This document shows positions 56,087 through 64,000 of a stretch of 64,000 bases of DNA, in pieces (position 1 is the stretch's first letter; every line of letters starts with the position of its first letter). The notes below the pieces were generated by a model that was given only the letters and a program-made list of their open reading frames with translations, searched no databases and was not told where the DNA came from. Location: contig NZ_LT629690.1 of NCBI RefSeq assembly GCF_900102185.1, positions 1,984,001 to 2,048,000 of the forward strand, given 5' to 3'. The position numbers were made by a program, and so were the translations under genes. The stretch comes from Terriglobus roseus (GTDB taxonomy: Bacteria; Acidobacteriota; Terriglobia; Terriglobales; Acidobacteriaceae).

Positions 56087-57157
56087 ATGGACAACGGTTC
56101 ACATCACAAAGCGGTGGTTTCGTTCTACCGACCTCAACTGGATGTCGTTCGTTTCTTTGCCTTCTTCGCAGTGTTTATCCACCACGCGATCCCTCGCACA
56201 GGCTCAGGGAGCGCTATTGAAATGTTCGCTGACGCAATGGGTTTTGGGTTGTGCCTGTTTTTCGTTCTGAGTGCATATCTCATCACTCTGTTGCTAAGTC
56301 GCGAGCATGATGCTACGGGCTCCATCAATATGGGCGCTTTCTACATCCGTCGCATTCTGCGTATATGGCCACTCTATCTGCTTGGCCTTTCCATCGGTGT
56401 CGCCCGTGCGTTCCATCATGGAGTCTTGCAAGAACAAAAGGCCTGGTTCATTGCCGCCCTTCTCTTTGCCGGAAACCTTGTCTTTCCAGGCAACATCCTC
56501 ATGTCGCATTTGTGGAGCATCTCCATTGAAGAGCAGTTCTATCTCTTCTTTCCCACGTCCTGCAGATTCTTCGGACAACGCGGCATGTTGGTAATCGCGT
56601 GTGTCTTGATTCTCTTGGCGAACGTGACCTTAGTTCATTTCGCACAAATACACGCAGACCCCGACGTCACTATTTGGTTCAATAGCTTTGTCCAATTTGA
56701 AATGTTTGCAACAGGAATTCTGCTGGCACTTGCGGATCGCTGGCTGCCGCGATGGAGCATTCCAATGAGTCTGCTCGTTGTGCTCGGTTGTATAGGCGGG
56801 TGGCTGCTGGCCGCTGGCCATTTTCATTTGAAAACCATGGGAAGTAAAGCACAGTCGGCTGCCTCTCTATGCGCTGGTTACGCTCTGGTAGCTATCGCAT
56901 GTGGACTATTAATCGTCGCCTTCCAGCAACTCCCGGCCCAGCGCCCTTTCATCTATTCTGGAAGAATCTCGTACGGTCTCTATGTGTTTCATCTTCCGGT
57001 CTTGGCGGCAGTCACTTCGCGCGTCCACGGTCTAGCCGGATCTGCTCTGACATTGATACTGACCTTCTGCGTCGCCGCAGTCTCTTACCGTTATTTCGAG
57101 ACGCCCTTTCTCCGACTGAAACGTCGTTTCGAGCGAATCAAGACGTTCGCGCCATAG
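56087..57157 (+). CDS. Acyltransferase-3 family membrane protein (OafA/YrhL type)
   Basis: A 356-residue membrane acyltransferase with about ten helices. The family signature is present: YRPQLDVVRFFAFFAVFIHH with the catalytic His, then FYIRRILRIWPLYLLGLSI, and HLWSISIEEQFYLFFP. Such proteins acetylate or succinylate sugars from the inner membrane, here most likely the exopolysaccharide. The arrangement with two hexapeptide acetyltransferases means three acyl-modifying enzymes in one locus. Confidence 0.9.
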   Translation: MDNGSHHKAVVSFYRPQLDVVRFFAFFAVFIHHAIPRTGSGSAIEMFADAMGFGLCLFFVLSAYLITLLLSREHDATGSINMGAFYIRRILRIWPLYLLGLSIGVARAFHHGVLQEQKAWFIAALLFAGNLVFPGNILMSHLWSISIEEQFYLFFPTSCRFFGQRGMLVIACVLILLANVTLVHFAQIHADPDVTIWFNSFVQFEMFATGILLALADRWLPRWSIPMSLLVVLGCIGGWLLAAGHFHLKTMGSKAQSAASLCAGYALVAIACGLLIVAFQQLPAQRPFIYSGRISYGLYVFHLPVLAAVTSRVHGLAGSALTLILTFCVAAVSYRYFETPFLRLKRRFERIKTFAP

Positions 57158-57383
57158 ATAACGTCTCGCTCTGCATTCGTCAGATGAAACCCGGTCGATG
57201 CCAAATCAAATCCAGCTTTACCTCAATTCACGCACCCGTTGACATGCAGGGCCTTAGGTGAAATGCTGCTCGGTAAATTGATGGCCAGACGAAAAGTGGG
57301 CGTGTAAGCGCCATACTCGATCCTGGCTGATTGATTCGAAATAGATGCTTACTGCTAGGAGTCATCGTGGTGGTGCCATCTTT

Positions 57384-58544
57384 ATGAATCCCGATTCCGT
57401 GCCGCTGTCGACCTGCATCCTGATTTCAGGATCTTCCGACCTGCTGAGTGCCGCACACCTCCTTGAAGAGATCGGACGACGATGCGGACAAGAGAACATT
57501 GAGGCACGACTTCGTTTCCTTCTGACAGTTCCCTATTTCGGTAATAAGATCCCCCACGCCGTCCTTATCTATAACCAGCACAAAGTTCTCTCAGCCGCGG
57601 TAATTGTTCTTGAATATCGTTGGCGACAATTAGGTCTTGGCATCTTCGTACCAATAGACCCTGAGGGCGACCTCACGGTACTCTCGGCTCCTGATCTCCA
57701 ATCGGAAGCCGCCAGCCGGGCCGCGGCATTCTTAATGCAAAAGCAAGCACGCGCCGTATATCTGGTCGCCCATTCTGATAGCACTGGAACACGGGGCGCG
57801 GACACGCCGCCCAACACAATCCTCCATCGCGATCTGCGGCGAACACTTCCGCTCCTTGGCTCGCTGGACGAGACACTCGCTATGATGGGCCCTCGAAGTC
57901 GGCGCAATTTGCGCAACTTTGCCCGACGCGCAATAAAAGAGTTTGGCGCCATCTTCTATCCCGAGTGTGACATCTCAGAAAATGGCCTCATCGAGATAAA
58001 CCGAGTGTGTGCCTACCCCGTCCCCGACTGGGTCTCCTCCTGGCGATATCACAGCACACACACTATTCCGGGCGGATTTATTGCTGGTTTGCGTGCGGAG
58101 AACGGCGAGTGGCTATCTCTGCTTGGAGGCCGTCGTTATGGCGACACAACCATCATTGATTGGCAGATGAACCGCATTGACCTTGGTTCCATCTCCATCG
58201 GCACCGCCATGCGCTACTTTCAGACGGAGCACGAGATTGCAATCGGCCGCAAGTGGTTGCAGTTCAACGGCAGCACAGCACATTCAATCCAGAACGCCTT
58301 CCAACAGGAGACCGTGACAGATCTTCTATGGATGCGTCCTCCGTACAGCCGCAATTTTATCCGTCGGCTCTGGGCAAAACTGCTTCCAAATTCAAATCGC
58401 CTGAAGGCGCTGCTCACTGGCAACGAGACATCGCTGAACACCATACCGCATTCACTGCCGACACAAACGAAAGCAACCTCATTTGAGGAGAACGAACAGT
58501 CAACTTCTACAGTTACCAGAAGCAGTGCCATTGTCGCGTCGTGA
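57384..58544 (+). CDS. FemAB/GNAT-like protein of the exopolysaccharide locus
   Basis: A 386-residue protein. The ATG at 57384 is used; an ATG 13 codons upstream is possible. ETLAMMGPRSRRNLRNFARR followed by a Lys-Glu-Phe segment is the 'MxxxxRRNLRxxxRxL' helix of CelD/FemAB-like acyltransferases, and IDWQMNRIDLGSISIGTAMR near the C-terminus fits the second half of the fold. Such proteins are common in polysaccharide loci with unproven roles, perhaps N-acylation of an aminosugar. Last 60 residues are Thr/Ser/Gln-rich and disordered. Confidence 0.65.
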   Translation: MNPDSVPLSTCILISGSSDLLSAAHLLEEIGRRCGQENIEARLRFLLTVPYFGNKIPHAVLIYNQHKVLSAAVIVLEYRWRQLGLGIFVPIDPEGDLTVLSAPDLQSEAASRAAAFLMQKQARAVYLVAHSDSTGTRGADTPPNTILHRDLRRTLPLLGSLDETLAMMGPRSRRNLRNFARRAIKEFGAIFYPECDISENGLIEINRVCAYPVPDWVSSWRYHSTHTIPGGFIAGLRAENGEWLSLLGGRRYGDTTIIDWQMNRIDLGSISIGTAMRYFQTEHEIAIGRKWLQFNGSTAHSIQNAFQQETVTDLLWMRPPYSRNFIRRLWAKLLPNSNRLKALLTGNETSLNTIPHSLPTQTKATSFEENEQSTSTVTRSSAIVAS

Positions 58545-58637
58545 TAACAAAATGCTCTTGGGGCGAGTTGCGAAAGCGCTCTGTCTAGAAGATGTGAGTC
58601 GTCTCACATAGATGATCGCTGCGAGGATATCTGCCAC

Positions 58638-59417
58638 ATGAAGATCAGCGATGCTGCCGCCCGGACAACACGCAAAATATTGGAGCCGCTCAAGGCTCCT
58701 CTACGTAAACTCTTGGGCAGACCTCAACCACCAAAGGTAAAACCGAAACACGACTTCGACGTAAAGTACGGCGTAGACACTAGCGGCCTGATAGATGCCC
58801 GAGATCTGCATTCCGGACATCAGAACGATCAATTCATTACCGCCTACTTCGGCGTGCCACCCTCGCGTCTCGCCAACGCATTCGAACTCTGGCAGCGAAC
58901 AACAACCGAAAAACCAGCTTCTCAATACCGCTTTATTGATGTCGGTTGTGGCAAAGGCCGTGCGGTTCTGCTGGCATCGCAATTCGAATTTCGAGATGTT
59001 TTCGGAATCGAACTACAACCCAAGCTCGCTGAAATCGCAAGTGAGAACGTGCGAGGGTACCGTGAACAGAACAGCGTTCCTATGGATATTTCTATCCTGT
59101 GTGGTGATGGCCCATCCCTACTTCCTGAACTTCTCGCAGGGCCGGTTTTGATCTACCTCTACAATCCGTTTCAGGCGCCTGTTCTTAGAACTCTGCTCGA
59201 GAGCATCATCAATCAGAGTGAGAAGCTTTCTGGCCCCATCGATGTGCTGTATCTCTATCCGGAATATGAAAAGGTATTTTCTGAATTCCCTCTTTTTCAG
59301 AAGATCTGTCACGAAGAGATCGGCATCTCCGAAGAAGACCAAGACGATGGCCTCTCGGGACCGCTAGATCCTTGTTCTCTGTACCGCTTGGAACCACAGA
59401 GACAGACTTCCCCATGA
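58638..59417 (+). CDS. Class I SAM-dependent methyltransferase
   Basis: A 259-residue methyltransferase. Motif I is FIDVGCGKGRAVLLAS, motif II GIELQPKLAEIASENV, and a later segment VLIYLYNPFQAPVLRTLL sits where the substrate-binding strand is expected. The N-terminal 60 residues are basic. GAGGA precedes the ATG by 11 bases. It probably methylates a sugar or a lipid-linked intermediate of the same polysaccharide; small-molecule substrates unrelated to it cannot be excluded. Confidence 0.8.
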   Translation: MKISDAAARTTRKILEPLKAPLRKLLGRPQPPKVKPKHDFDVKYGVDTSGLIDARDLHSGHQNDQFITAYFGVPPSRLANAFELWQRTTTEKPASQYRFIDVGCGKGRAVLLASQFEFRDVFGIELQPKLAEIASENVRGYREQNSVPMDISILCGDGPSLLPELLAGPVLIYLYNPFQAPVLRTLLESIINQSEKLSGPIDVLYLYPEYEKVFSEFPLFQKICHEEIGISEEDQDDGLSGPLDPCSLYRLEPQRQTSP

Positions 59418-59492
59418 AACCCAATCGAACGCCTTCGAACTCATAACGTACAGCCATTCCGAGAAACACCGAGTGAAGTAGCAGCTATCGAC

Positions 59493-61643
59493 CTATTTCG
59501 CTCTGTGTTGGAACTTATCCCCGTTGCCCGCGGAGAAGGTATCCATGCCTTCCGTCGTCTCAACTTGGAAGGTTCCGTCTGAAGTCTGACTAAGACGAGG
59601 TATCATCCTGCCGCTGGATGGCAAAGTGTCAGATGTGGCCAGGAGCGTAGCGAACGTAACGGAGGTTCCTTTTCTACGAACAACGATGAACGGGACAGCT
59701 AACTGGGATTCCCTGCTTGGTGCGTCGCCGGTAAAGATTTCGGTTCCCGGCCCGCCAAGCATCTGTAGTGCAAGTTGTGAGCGAGCTATTTGCGTAGAGA
59801 TGTTTAGCGGTGCGGAATCATAAGTTGCTGGTGGACTGTTTGAGTCCGAGTTAGACGCCGATGGCATATGCTCTGCTACAAAGCGCACCTTGACGTCAGT
59901 CTCGGTGCTGCCATGCAGCACGTGCGAGAGGTGCTGATACCCGTTGGATGCAGTAAAGGTATATGGCTTCATATCCACTGGGCTGAGCATAGATTCCGTG
60001 CCGACGTTGTGATACGCCCAATCAAAGTTATGAGCCTGTCCGTCCTTTGATTCGCAGTGGTCGATGATGAGGACATAGCCCGGTGTGAGAAGCATGGTCC
60101 GCTGCAGGCTTGCATTGGCGTATGCAGGACCAGCATCTGCGCGTACTACCGTCCAGCCATCACCCACATGCCAATCCAGTAGCTTACCGGTAGCTTGTGC
60201 CTGCCGCTGACCGTCGACCGAGATGGTGTTGTGTGCAATGGTCATCGCGTCCCATTCCTTATGAATGGGCAGTCCGTAAAAGTGAGTGCCGGGATCTTCT
60301 GCAAGGGTGATGCCGTGCGAGTACAGGACGAAGTTCAACTTGTCATAGTGGCCATGTCCTCCGCCATGCGGTCCAAATTTCATGATGGCGGTGAGGTCGC
60401 TCGTTGACGAACGCAGTGTGGCGTAGCCAGCCTCGGGAAAGACAGCACTTGCAAGTCGGGGAGCCGCGGCTTTGGGAAGTTGGGGCGCGCCAAAGAGGAA
60501 AGCCTCGCGATCGCCACGCGCGCCGTGTTCGATAACGTTGAGAAGCATGGGATCATGAGTCGCGGCGTATGCCACTTCGTAGAGAAATGATTGCCCATAC
60601 AAGTTGGGCGAACCGCTATCGTTGAATGCAGGCAGACTTCCATCTGGCAACAACACACCCAAGGGCGAGTGAAAGAGCGCGAGCAGATTCGGCTCCTGCT
60701 TCCACAGGTCCATGCCTTTGCGCGATGCCATTTGCGCAGTCATCGTGAGAGCACGCATGGCGTAGAACTGATAACCCCACGCCCCCTCTGCCCAAAAGCC
60801 TTCGTGAACAAAGTGCTGCATCTGATAACGGAAGCCAATGGGACCATCGATGGCTTCCGTGATAAGCGGCTTGTCGTTCAGTGTGAAGCCAACAGCAGCA
60901 GCACCGGCATTGATCCATGACTGAATGTTCATCGTGGGCTCTTTGTGCGCTTTCAACACAACTGCCGCGGATGCTCTCAATACATCGTGCTCTATGCTCT
61001 GCTTCTCTGCTGCGGTGAGCACACCCACATCTCGGATAAGGTCGTAAGTCCACGCGATTTTGATGAGCCAGATGGATTCATCGAGCGTCTGCGCGTAGGC
61101 CATGGCACCGTTCGGGCCGGGCTTGTTATTAATGTCGTGAAGTTTGTATGTGGGGTATACGCGTGCGTAATCCTTAAGGATGTTTGCGGCGGCTTTCGCA
61201 TAGGTGAGCTTCTTTGTGAACTGATAAGCAAGCGCAGAGGCGATGGCAGCTTCACCCAACGCATCGTTACGGAGCTCATACACCACGTGGTCATATGGAT
61301 AACCCGTAAAGTTCTTGCCTGTGTCTGGGCAGATGTTCTGATCAGGCGGATGGAACTGCAGCGGTCTGCCGCTTTCCGGACAGGCATACCAGTGCAACCA
61401 TGCACCGCCTTCGGGAGGCGGTGCAGAATCGGGCGTGCCGAAGCGCTTGATGTACGACGCAGGAAAGTCGTCTGCCTCCTTCAAAAGCAAATTGAGGCTT
61501 GCTTTTGCCCATGGTTGTTGCTCCGCAAGCTGTTTGCGTGCGGCAATGTCTGCGGGCGATAGAAAGAGGGATTGCGCTTTGGCACAAGTCAATTCGCAAG
61601 ATGCGAGTGATAGGAGAACGACGAGCTTAAGCAGACGATGCAT
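59493..61643 (-). CDS. Secreted heparinase II/III-type polysaccharide lyase
   Basis: A 716-residue exported enzyme with a signal peptide (VVLLSLASCELTCAKAQS). An alpha-barrel region (about 100-350) contains VYELRNDALGEAAIASALAY and EPTMNIQSWINAGAAAVG; a beta-sheet region has KFGPHGGGHGHYDKLNFVLY, the metal/catalytic His-Tyr patch of heparinase II/III-like lyases, and AHNTISVDGQRQ. Expected activity is eliminative cleavage of a uronic-acid-containing polysaccharide such as alginate- or heparan-like glycans. It may trim or recycle the exopolysaccharide made next door, or degrade external glycans with the adjacent TonB receptor. Confidence 0.85.
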   Translation of the reverse strand: MHRLLKLVVLLSLASCELTCAKAQSLFLSPADIAARKQLAEQQPWAKASLNLLLKEADDFPASYIKRFGTPDSAPPPEGGAWLHWYACPESGRPLQFHPPDQNICPDTGKNFTGYPYDHVVYELRNDALGEAAIASALAYQFTKKLTYAKAAANILKDYARVYPTYKLHDINNKPGPNGAMAYAQTLDESIWLIKIAWTYDLIRDVGVLTAAEKQSIEHDVLRASAAVVLKAHKEPTMNIQSWINAGAAAVGFTLNDKPLITEAIDGPIGFRYQMQHFVHEGFWAEGAWGYQFYAMRALTMTAQMASRKGMDLWKQEPNLLALFHSPLGVLLPDGSLPAFNDSGSPNLYGQSFLYEVAYAATHDPMLLNVIEHGARGDREAFLFGAPQLPKAAAPRLASAVFPEAGYATLRSSTSDLTAIMKFGPHGGGHGHYDKLNFVLYSHGITLAEDPGTHFYGLPIHKEWDAMTIAHNTISVDGQRQAQATGKLLDWHVGDGWTVVRADAGPAYANASLQRTMLLTPGYVLIIDHCESKDGQAHNFDWAYHNVGTESMLSPVDMKPYTFTASNGYQHLSHVLHGSTETDVKVRFVAEHMPSASNSDSNSPPATYDSAPLNISTQIARSQLALQMLGGPGTEIFTGDAPSRESQLAVPFIVVRRKGTSVTFATLLATSDTLPSSGRMIPRLSQTSDGTFQVETTEGMDTFSAGNGDKFQHRAK

Positions 61644-61687
61644 GACGGGACAACCCTACCGTGGCGGCGGTCCCGCCGTGATGACCA

Positions 61688-61732
61688 TTCACAGCGTATG
61701 GCCGAAGTGAAACTCCGGCCATACGCTGTGAA
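61688..61732 (-). terminator. Perfect 17-bp hairpin after the TonB-receptor gene
   Basis: TTCACAGCGTATGGCCG (61688-61704) and CGGCCATACGCTGTGAA (61716-61732) pair perfectly with an 11-base loop. On the minus strand the hairpin begins one base after the receptor stop codon and precedes the lyase gene. There is no T-run on either side, so it may end or process the transcript by a factor-dependent route, or differentially stabilise the upstream message. Confidence 0.55.
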
Positions 61733-61733
61733 G

Positions 61734-64000
61734 TTAGAAGTTGATACGAGTGACGATCTGCAGGAACCGGTTGGAGACCGAGCTGGTAATGAGACCGAAA
61801 GACGGTGCGTTGAAATAGGCGTGGGTGGCATCGGTGGTAAGTCCGAGCGATGTGCCCGGGTTGCCGAGACTGTTGTGGTTCAACACGTTAAAGGCATCTA
61901 CACGGAAGACGAATGCGACTTCCTTATAGATCGGGAAGCTGCGTTGCGCGGATACGTCCAGATCCACTTCTCCCGGCGCGCGTACGCTGTAACGGCCTAC
62001 ATTGCCGAGCCCGGTTGCAACAACCTGTGTACGGGCGGCGCCTGTGCCAATGAAGACCGGGCCGCTGGGCGTGAGAGGAAAGTCTGCCGCGCTGGTTGGT
62101 TTGAAGTACTGCAAGCCTGCTCCATTGCGATAGGGCGTGACCTTCAGCATCTTGTCATTGCCATTTGGGCGTTGGCTGTTGACGCCTGGGAACTGGTTAG
62201 ATTGCGTAATCGTGAGCGGCAGACCGGTGCGGCCTGTGAAGATGGGACTGATTTCAATGTTGCGCGTGAACCAGGGGCCGCGCGTCTTGTATGAGATAGC
62301 TAGGGTGTAGTTGTTCCGCACATCGAAGGCAGAGTTGCTGCGTTCCTGTGTGCGGCGAATGTTCGAGTCAGATGGATACTGCCCTGCATTCAAGCCATTC
62401 GCTTGCGAGAAGTTGAAGATACCCGAACCGTCGTCGATGGTGTGCGACCACGTGTACGAGCTTTGCATGGAGAAGCCGCTACCAAAACGCCGACGTGCCG
62501 TGACTTGCAGGCTGTTATAGCTGGACGAACCCACGTTGTACGATCCCGGCAACGAGCCCAGGCTCGAAAATTGGCGAGCATTCTGCGTTGCCAATGTGGT
62601 GTTCGCATATGCCACGGCTGTGGCTTGGTTGAATGCGGGGAGATTGTCATTGAGATAGAGCGGCAAGTGAACGGCATGACTGCCGACGTAGCCGATTTCG
62701 ATGACTGTGCCAGCCCCAATAGATTGCTGAACGCTGGCATTCCACTGCTGGTTGAGGCTCAGAGGATTGATGCTCTGATAGCTGATACCAGGAGAGAACG
62801 GACTGGATGGTGTTGCGGATGCTAGTGCCGCTGCCGGATTATTCAGGTCCTGCACACCGATAAGCGGCATGCCTTGGTTGAGCGTGAAGGGCTGCGCCAC
62901 GCGTGTGCCAAGGTTATTGAAGTTGACCGGCACGTCATAGCCAGGGAACGAAACCTGGCCACCAAGATTGGACATGATCTGTCCGTAGAAGGTGCCAAAG
63001 CCTGCGCGCATCACCATCTTGTTGTTAGGCGCGAAAGACAGACCGATGCGTGGTGAGAAGTTCAGCTTGGCCGCGTCGATATTGAGCGTGCGAGAAGCGT
63101 TCTTGTTCGCCACCAGAAGGACGCCCGTCCGGTTGTCAAAGCGGCTGTAACGATCAGTGGCGATATACATGGGCGACTCATAGTCGTAGCGGAGGCCGAT
63201 GTTCGCGGTGAGCTTAGGAGTGATACGGTAGTCGTCCTGAATGTAGACGCCGATGTTGAAATTGCGACGACCGAGTAGCGGCTGCGGTATGGCGTAGCTT
63301 GAAGTTTTAACGGAACCCAGCAGGAAGTCTGCCAGAGCATTCGTAGCTTTGCCGCCAGACCCGGTAATGTCTGTGACGGCACCAGTGAAGCTATAGGACC
63401 CCTGGAAGGACGAACCGGTATTGAAGACGTTCACCTGGTCCTTACGCAGGAGGGCGCCAACCTTAAACGTATGCGGACCGATCACCTTGGTGACAGAGCC
63501 ATAGGGTGTGAACGTGTTGCTGTAGGTCTGGCTGGTCGATCCGTTGGTTGCTCCAAAGGTACTGTAACTGGAGATGTTGATGGCGGGCGTTTCCTTGTAG
63601 GAATAGCGCTGAATGCCTACCGTCTGTGACGGATCAGTCCCCAAGCTGGGAGCGGTACGTTCTTCCACCCAGCGGTTGAAGCCAAAACGAACGTCCACCA
63701 CGGTGGTCGGATTCACAGTGACTGTGCCACCCACAACGGCCTGCCATCCTTGATCGCAGTTGCAACCGGGAGCAGTAGCCAGGATGGGGTTATTGAAAGC
63801 CTGTTGCGCAATGGTCGCTGCGATCCAGCGGTTCACACTTCCCAACAGACGGATGTTGTCACCAATGGCATGATCAATGCGGCCTGAATAACGTGGAGCC
63901 GTATAGGGTGGCGAGTTCTGGAAGGTGTAATTGTTCGTGTAGCGGTTACTCACACTGTCAAAAGTGCCGGTCGTATTCGGTAACGGCAGCAGAGCCATGT
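61734..64000 (-). CDS. TonB-dependent receptor, C-terminal part (cut by window edge)
   Basis: At least 755 codons of an outer-membrane receptor whose N-terminus lies beyond the right edge. The visible part is the beta-barrel of the acidobacterial carboxypeptidase-regulatory/Oar-like type: YSGRIDHAIGDNIRLLGSVN, FGFNRWVEERTAPSLG, GVYIQDDYRITPKLTANIGL and YDYESPMYIATDRYSR, SLNQQWNASVQQSIGAGTVI, and the C-terminal IVTRINF ending in Phe as for barrel-assembly substrates. The missing part should hold a CarboxypepD_reg domain and TonB plug. Likely imports an oligosaccharide, perhaps made by the lyase downstream of it. Confidence 0.88.
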   Translation of the reverse strand, partial: MALLPLPNTTGTFDSVSNRYTNNYTFQNSPPYTAPRYSGRIDHAIGDNIRLLGSVNRWIAATIAQQAFNNPILATAPGCNCDQGWQAVVGGTVTVNPTTVVDVRFGFNRWVEERTAPSLGTDPSQTVGIQRYSYKETPAINISSYSTFGATNGSTSQTYSNTFTPYGSVTKVIGPHTFKVGALLRKDQVNVFNTGSSFQGSYSFTGAVTDITGSGGKATNALADFLLGSVKTSSYAIPQPLLGRRNFNIGVYIQDDYRITPKLTANIGLRYDYESPMYIATDRYSRFDNRTGVLLVANKNASRTLNIDAAKLNFSPRIGLSFAPNNKMVMRAGFGTFYGQIMSNLGGQVSFPGYDVPVNFNNLGTRVAQPFTLNQGMPLIGVQDLNNPAAALASATPSSPFSPGISYQSINPLSLNQQWNASVQQSIGAGTVIEIGYVGSHAVHLPLYLNDNLPAFNQATAVAYANTTLATQNARQFSSLGSLPGSYNVGSSSYNSLQVTARRRFGSGFSMQSSYTWSHTIDDGSGIFNFSQANGLNAGQYPSDSNIRRTQERSNSAFDVRNNYTLAISYKTRGPWFTRNIEISPIFTGRTGLPLTITQSNQFPGVNSQRPNGNDKMLKVTPYRNGAGLQYFKPTSAADFPLTPSGPVFIGTGAARTQVVATGLGNVGRYSVRAPGEVDLDVSAQRSFPIYKEVAFVFRVDAFNVLNHNSLGNPGTSLGLTTDATHAYFNAPSFGLITSSVSNRFLQIVTRINF

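Noticed and set aside
60945..61562. A 205-codon plus-strand frame in the lyase gene
   Set aside because: Antisense to a clear heparinase II/III coding region, with Cys/Arg-rich composition and no family match.
61638..62294. A 218-codon plus-strand frame opposite the TonB receptor
   Set aside because: Antisense shadow of a well-supported receptor barrel; it also crosses the intergenic hairpin.
1..64000. tRNA, rRNA, insertion sequences or prophage integration signs
   Set aside because: No tRNA-like cloverleaf, rRNA segment, transposase, integrase or attachment-site repeat was seen; phage-like genes at the left are an eCIS, not a prophage, as no capsid or packaging genes occur.

Overview
The window looks like a chromosomal segment of an acidobacterium (Terriglobia/Acidobacteriaceae type, such as Terriglobus, Granulicella or Edaphobacter). 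This is inferred from gene content: a large carboxypeptidase-regulatory/TonB-dependent receptor, a hybrid beta-propeller (Reg_prop/Y_Y_Y) histidine kinase, many secreted proteins with Ala-x-Ala-Gln signal sites, and moderately GC-rich coding. No rRNA, tRNA, CRISPR array or insertion sequence was found.

Layout. (1) 1-8556, minus strand: the front part of an extracellular contractile injection system (eCIS). Reading in transcription order it has sheath, tube, a gp26-like baseplate protein, a linker protein, a DUF4255/Pvc16-like cap, an AAA+ ATPase, a small eCIS protein, a CIS tube/adaptor protein and the start of a gp53/LysM-like protein that runs off the left edge. (2) 9215-16289, plus strand: a very large membrane protein with a periplasmic-binding-like ectodomain, a GH13 glycosidase and a secreted beta-propeller protein. 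(3) 16304-20430, minus strand: a compact cassette around a GrrA-type glycine-rich ribosomal peptide (RiPP) precursor and its GrrM/OscB-type radical SAM/SPASM maturase, followed by a lipoprotein with an I78-inhibitor-like C-terminus, a secreted two-domain protein and a lactate/malate-dehydrogenase-like enzyme. (4) 20613-24606: a divergent two-component system (sensor kinase and NarL-type regulator) plus a convergent stand-alone receiver. Inverted repeats of the form TGTGG-N2-CCACA lie in the RiPP/kinase intergenic region and form an array upstream of the receiver gene, which suggests one regulator controls all of these. (5) 24869-38304: envelope and stress-type genes, including a duplicated-repeat secreted protein, two DUF4239-like membrane proteins, DUF2252, a GH63-like glucosidase, two outer-membrane transporter-like barrels and 3-methyladenine DNA glycosylase.

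(6) 38835-59417: a Wzx/Wzy-type exopolysaccharide locus with Wza-like export protein, Wzz/BY-kinase fusion, flippase, polymerase, WecA-like initiating transferase, five GT4-type glycosyltransferases, two hexapeptide acetyltransferases, an acyltransferase-3 protein, a FemAB/GNAT-like protein, a methyltransferase and a secreted putative glycoside hydrolase. The first nine genes after Wza are joined by 1-17 base overlaps or very short gaps. (7) 59493-64000, minus strand: a secreted heparinase II/III-type polysaccharide lyase and the C-terminal part of a TonB-dependent receptor. A perfect 17-bp hairpin sits between them.

The most novel-looking system is region 3-4: a W-x-N-rich cyclophane-type RiPP with unusual partner genes and an adjacent two-component system whose probable operator arrays link the pieces together.
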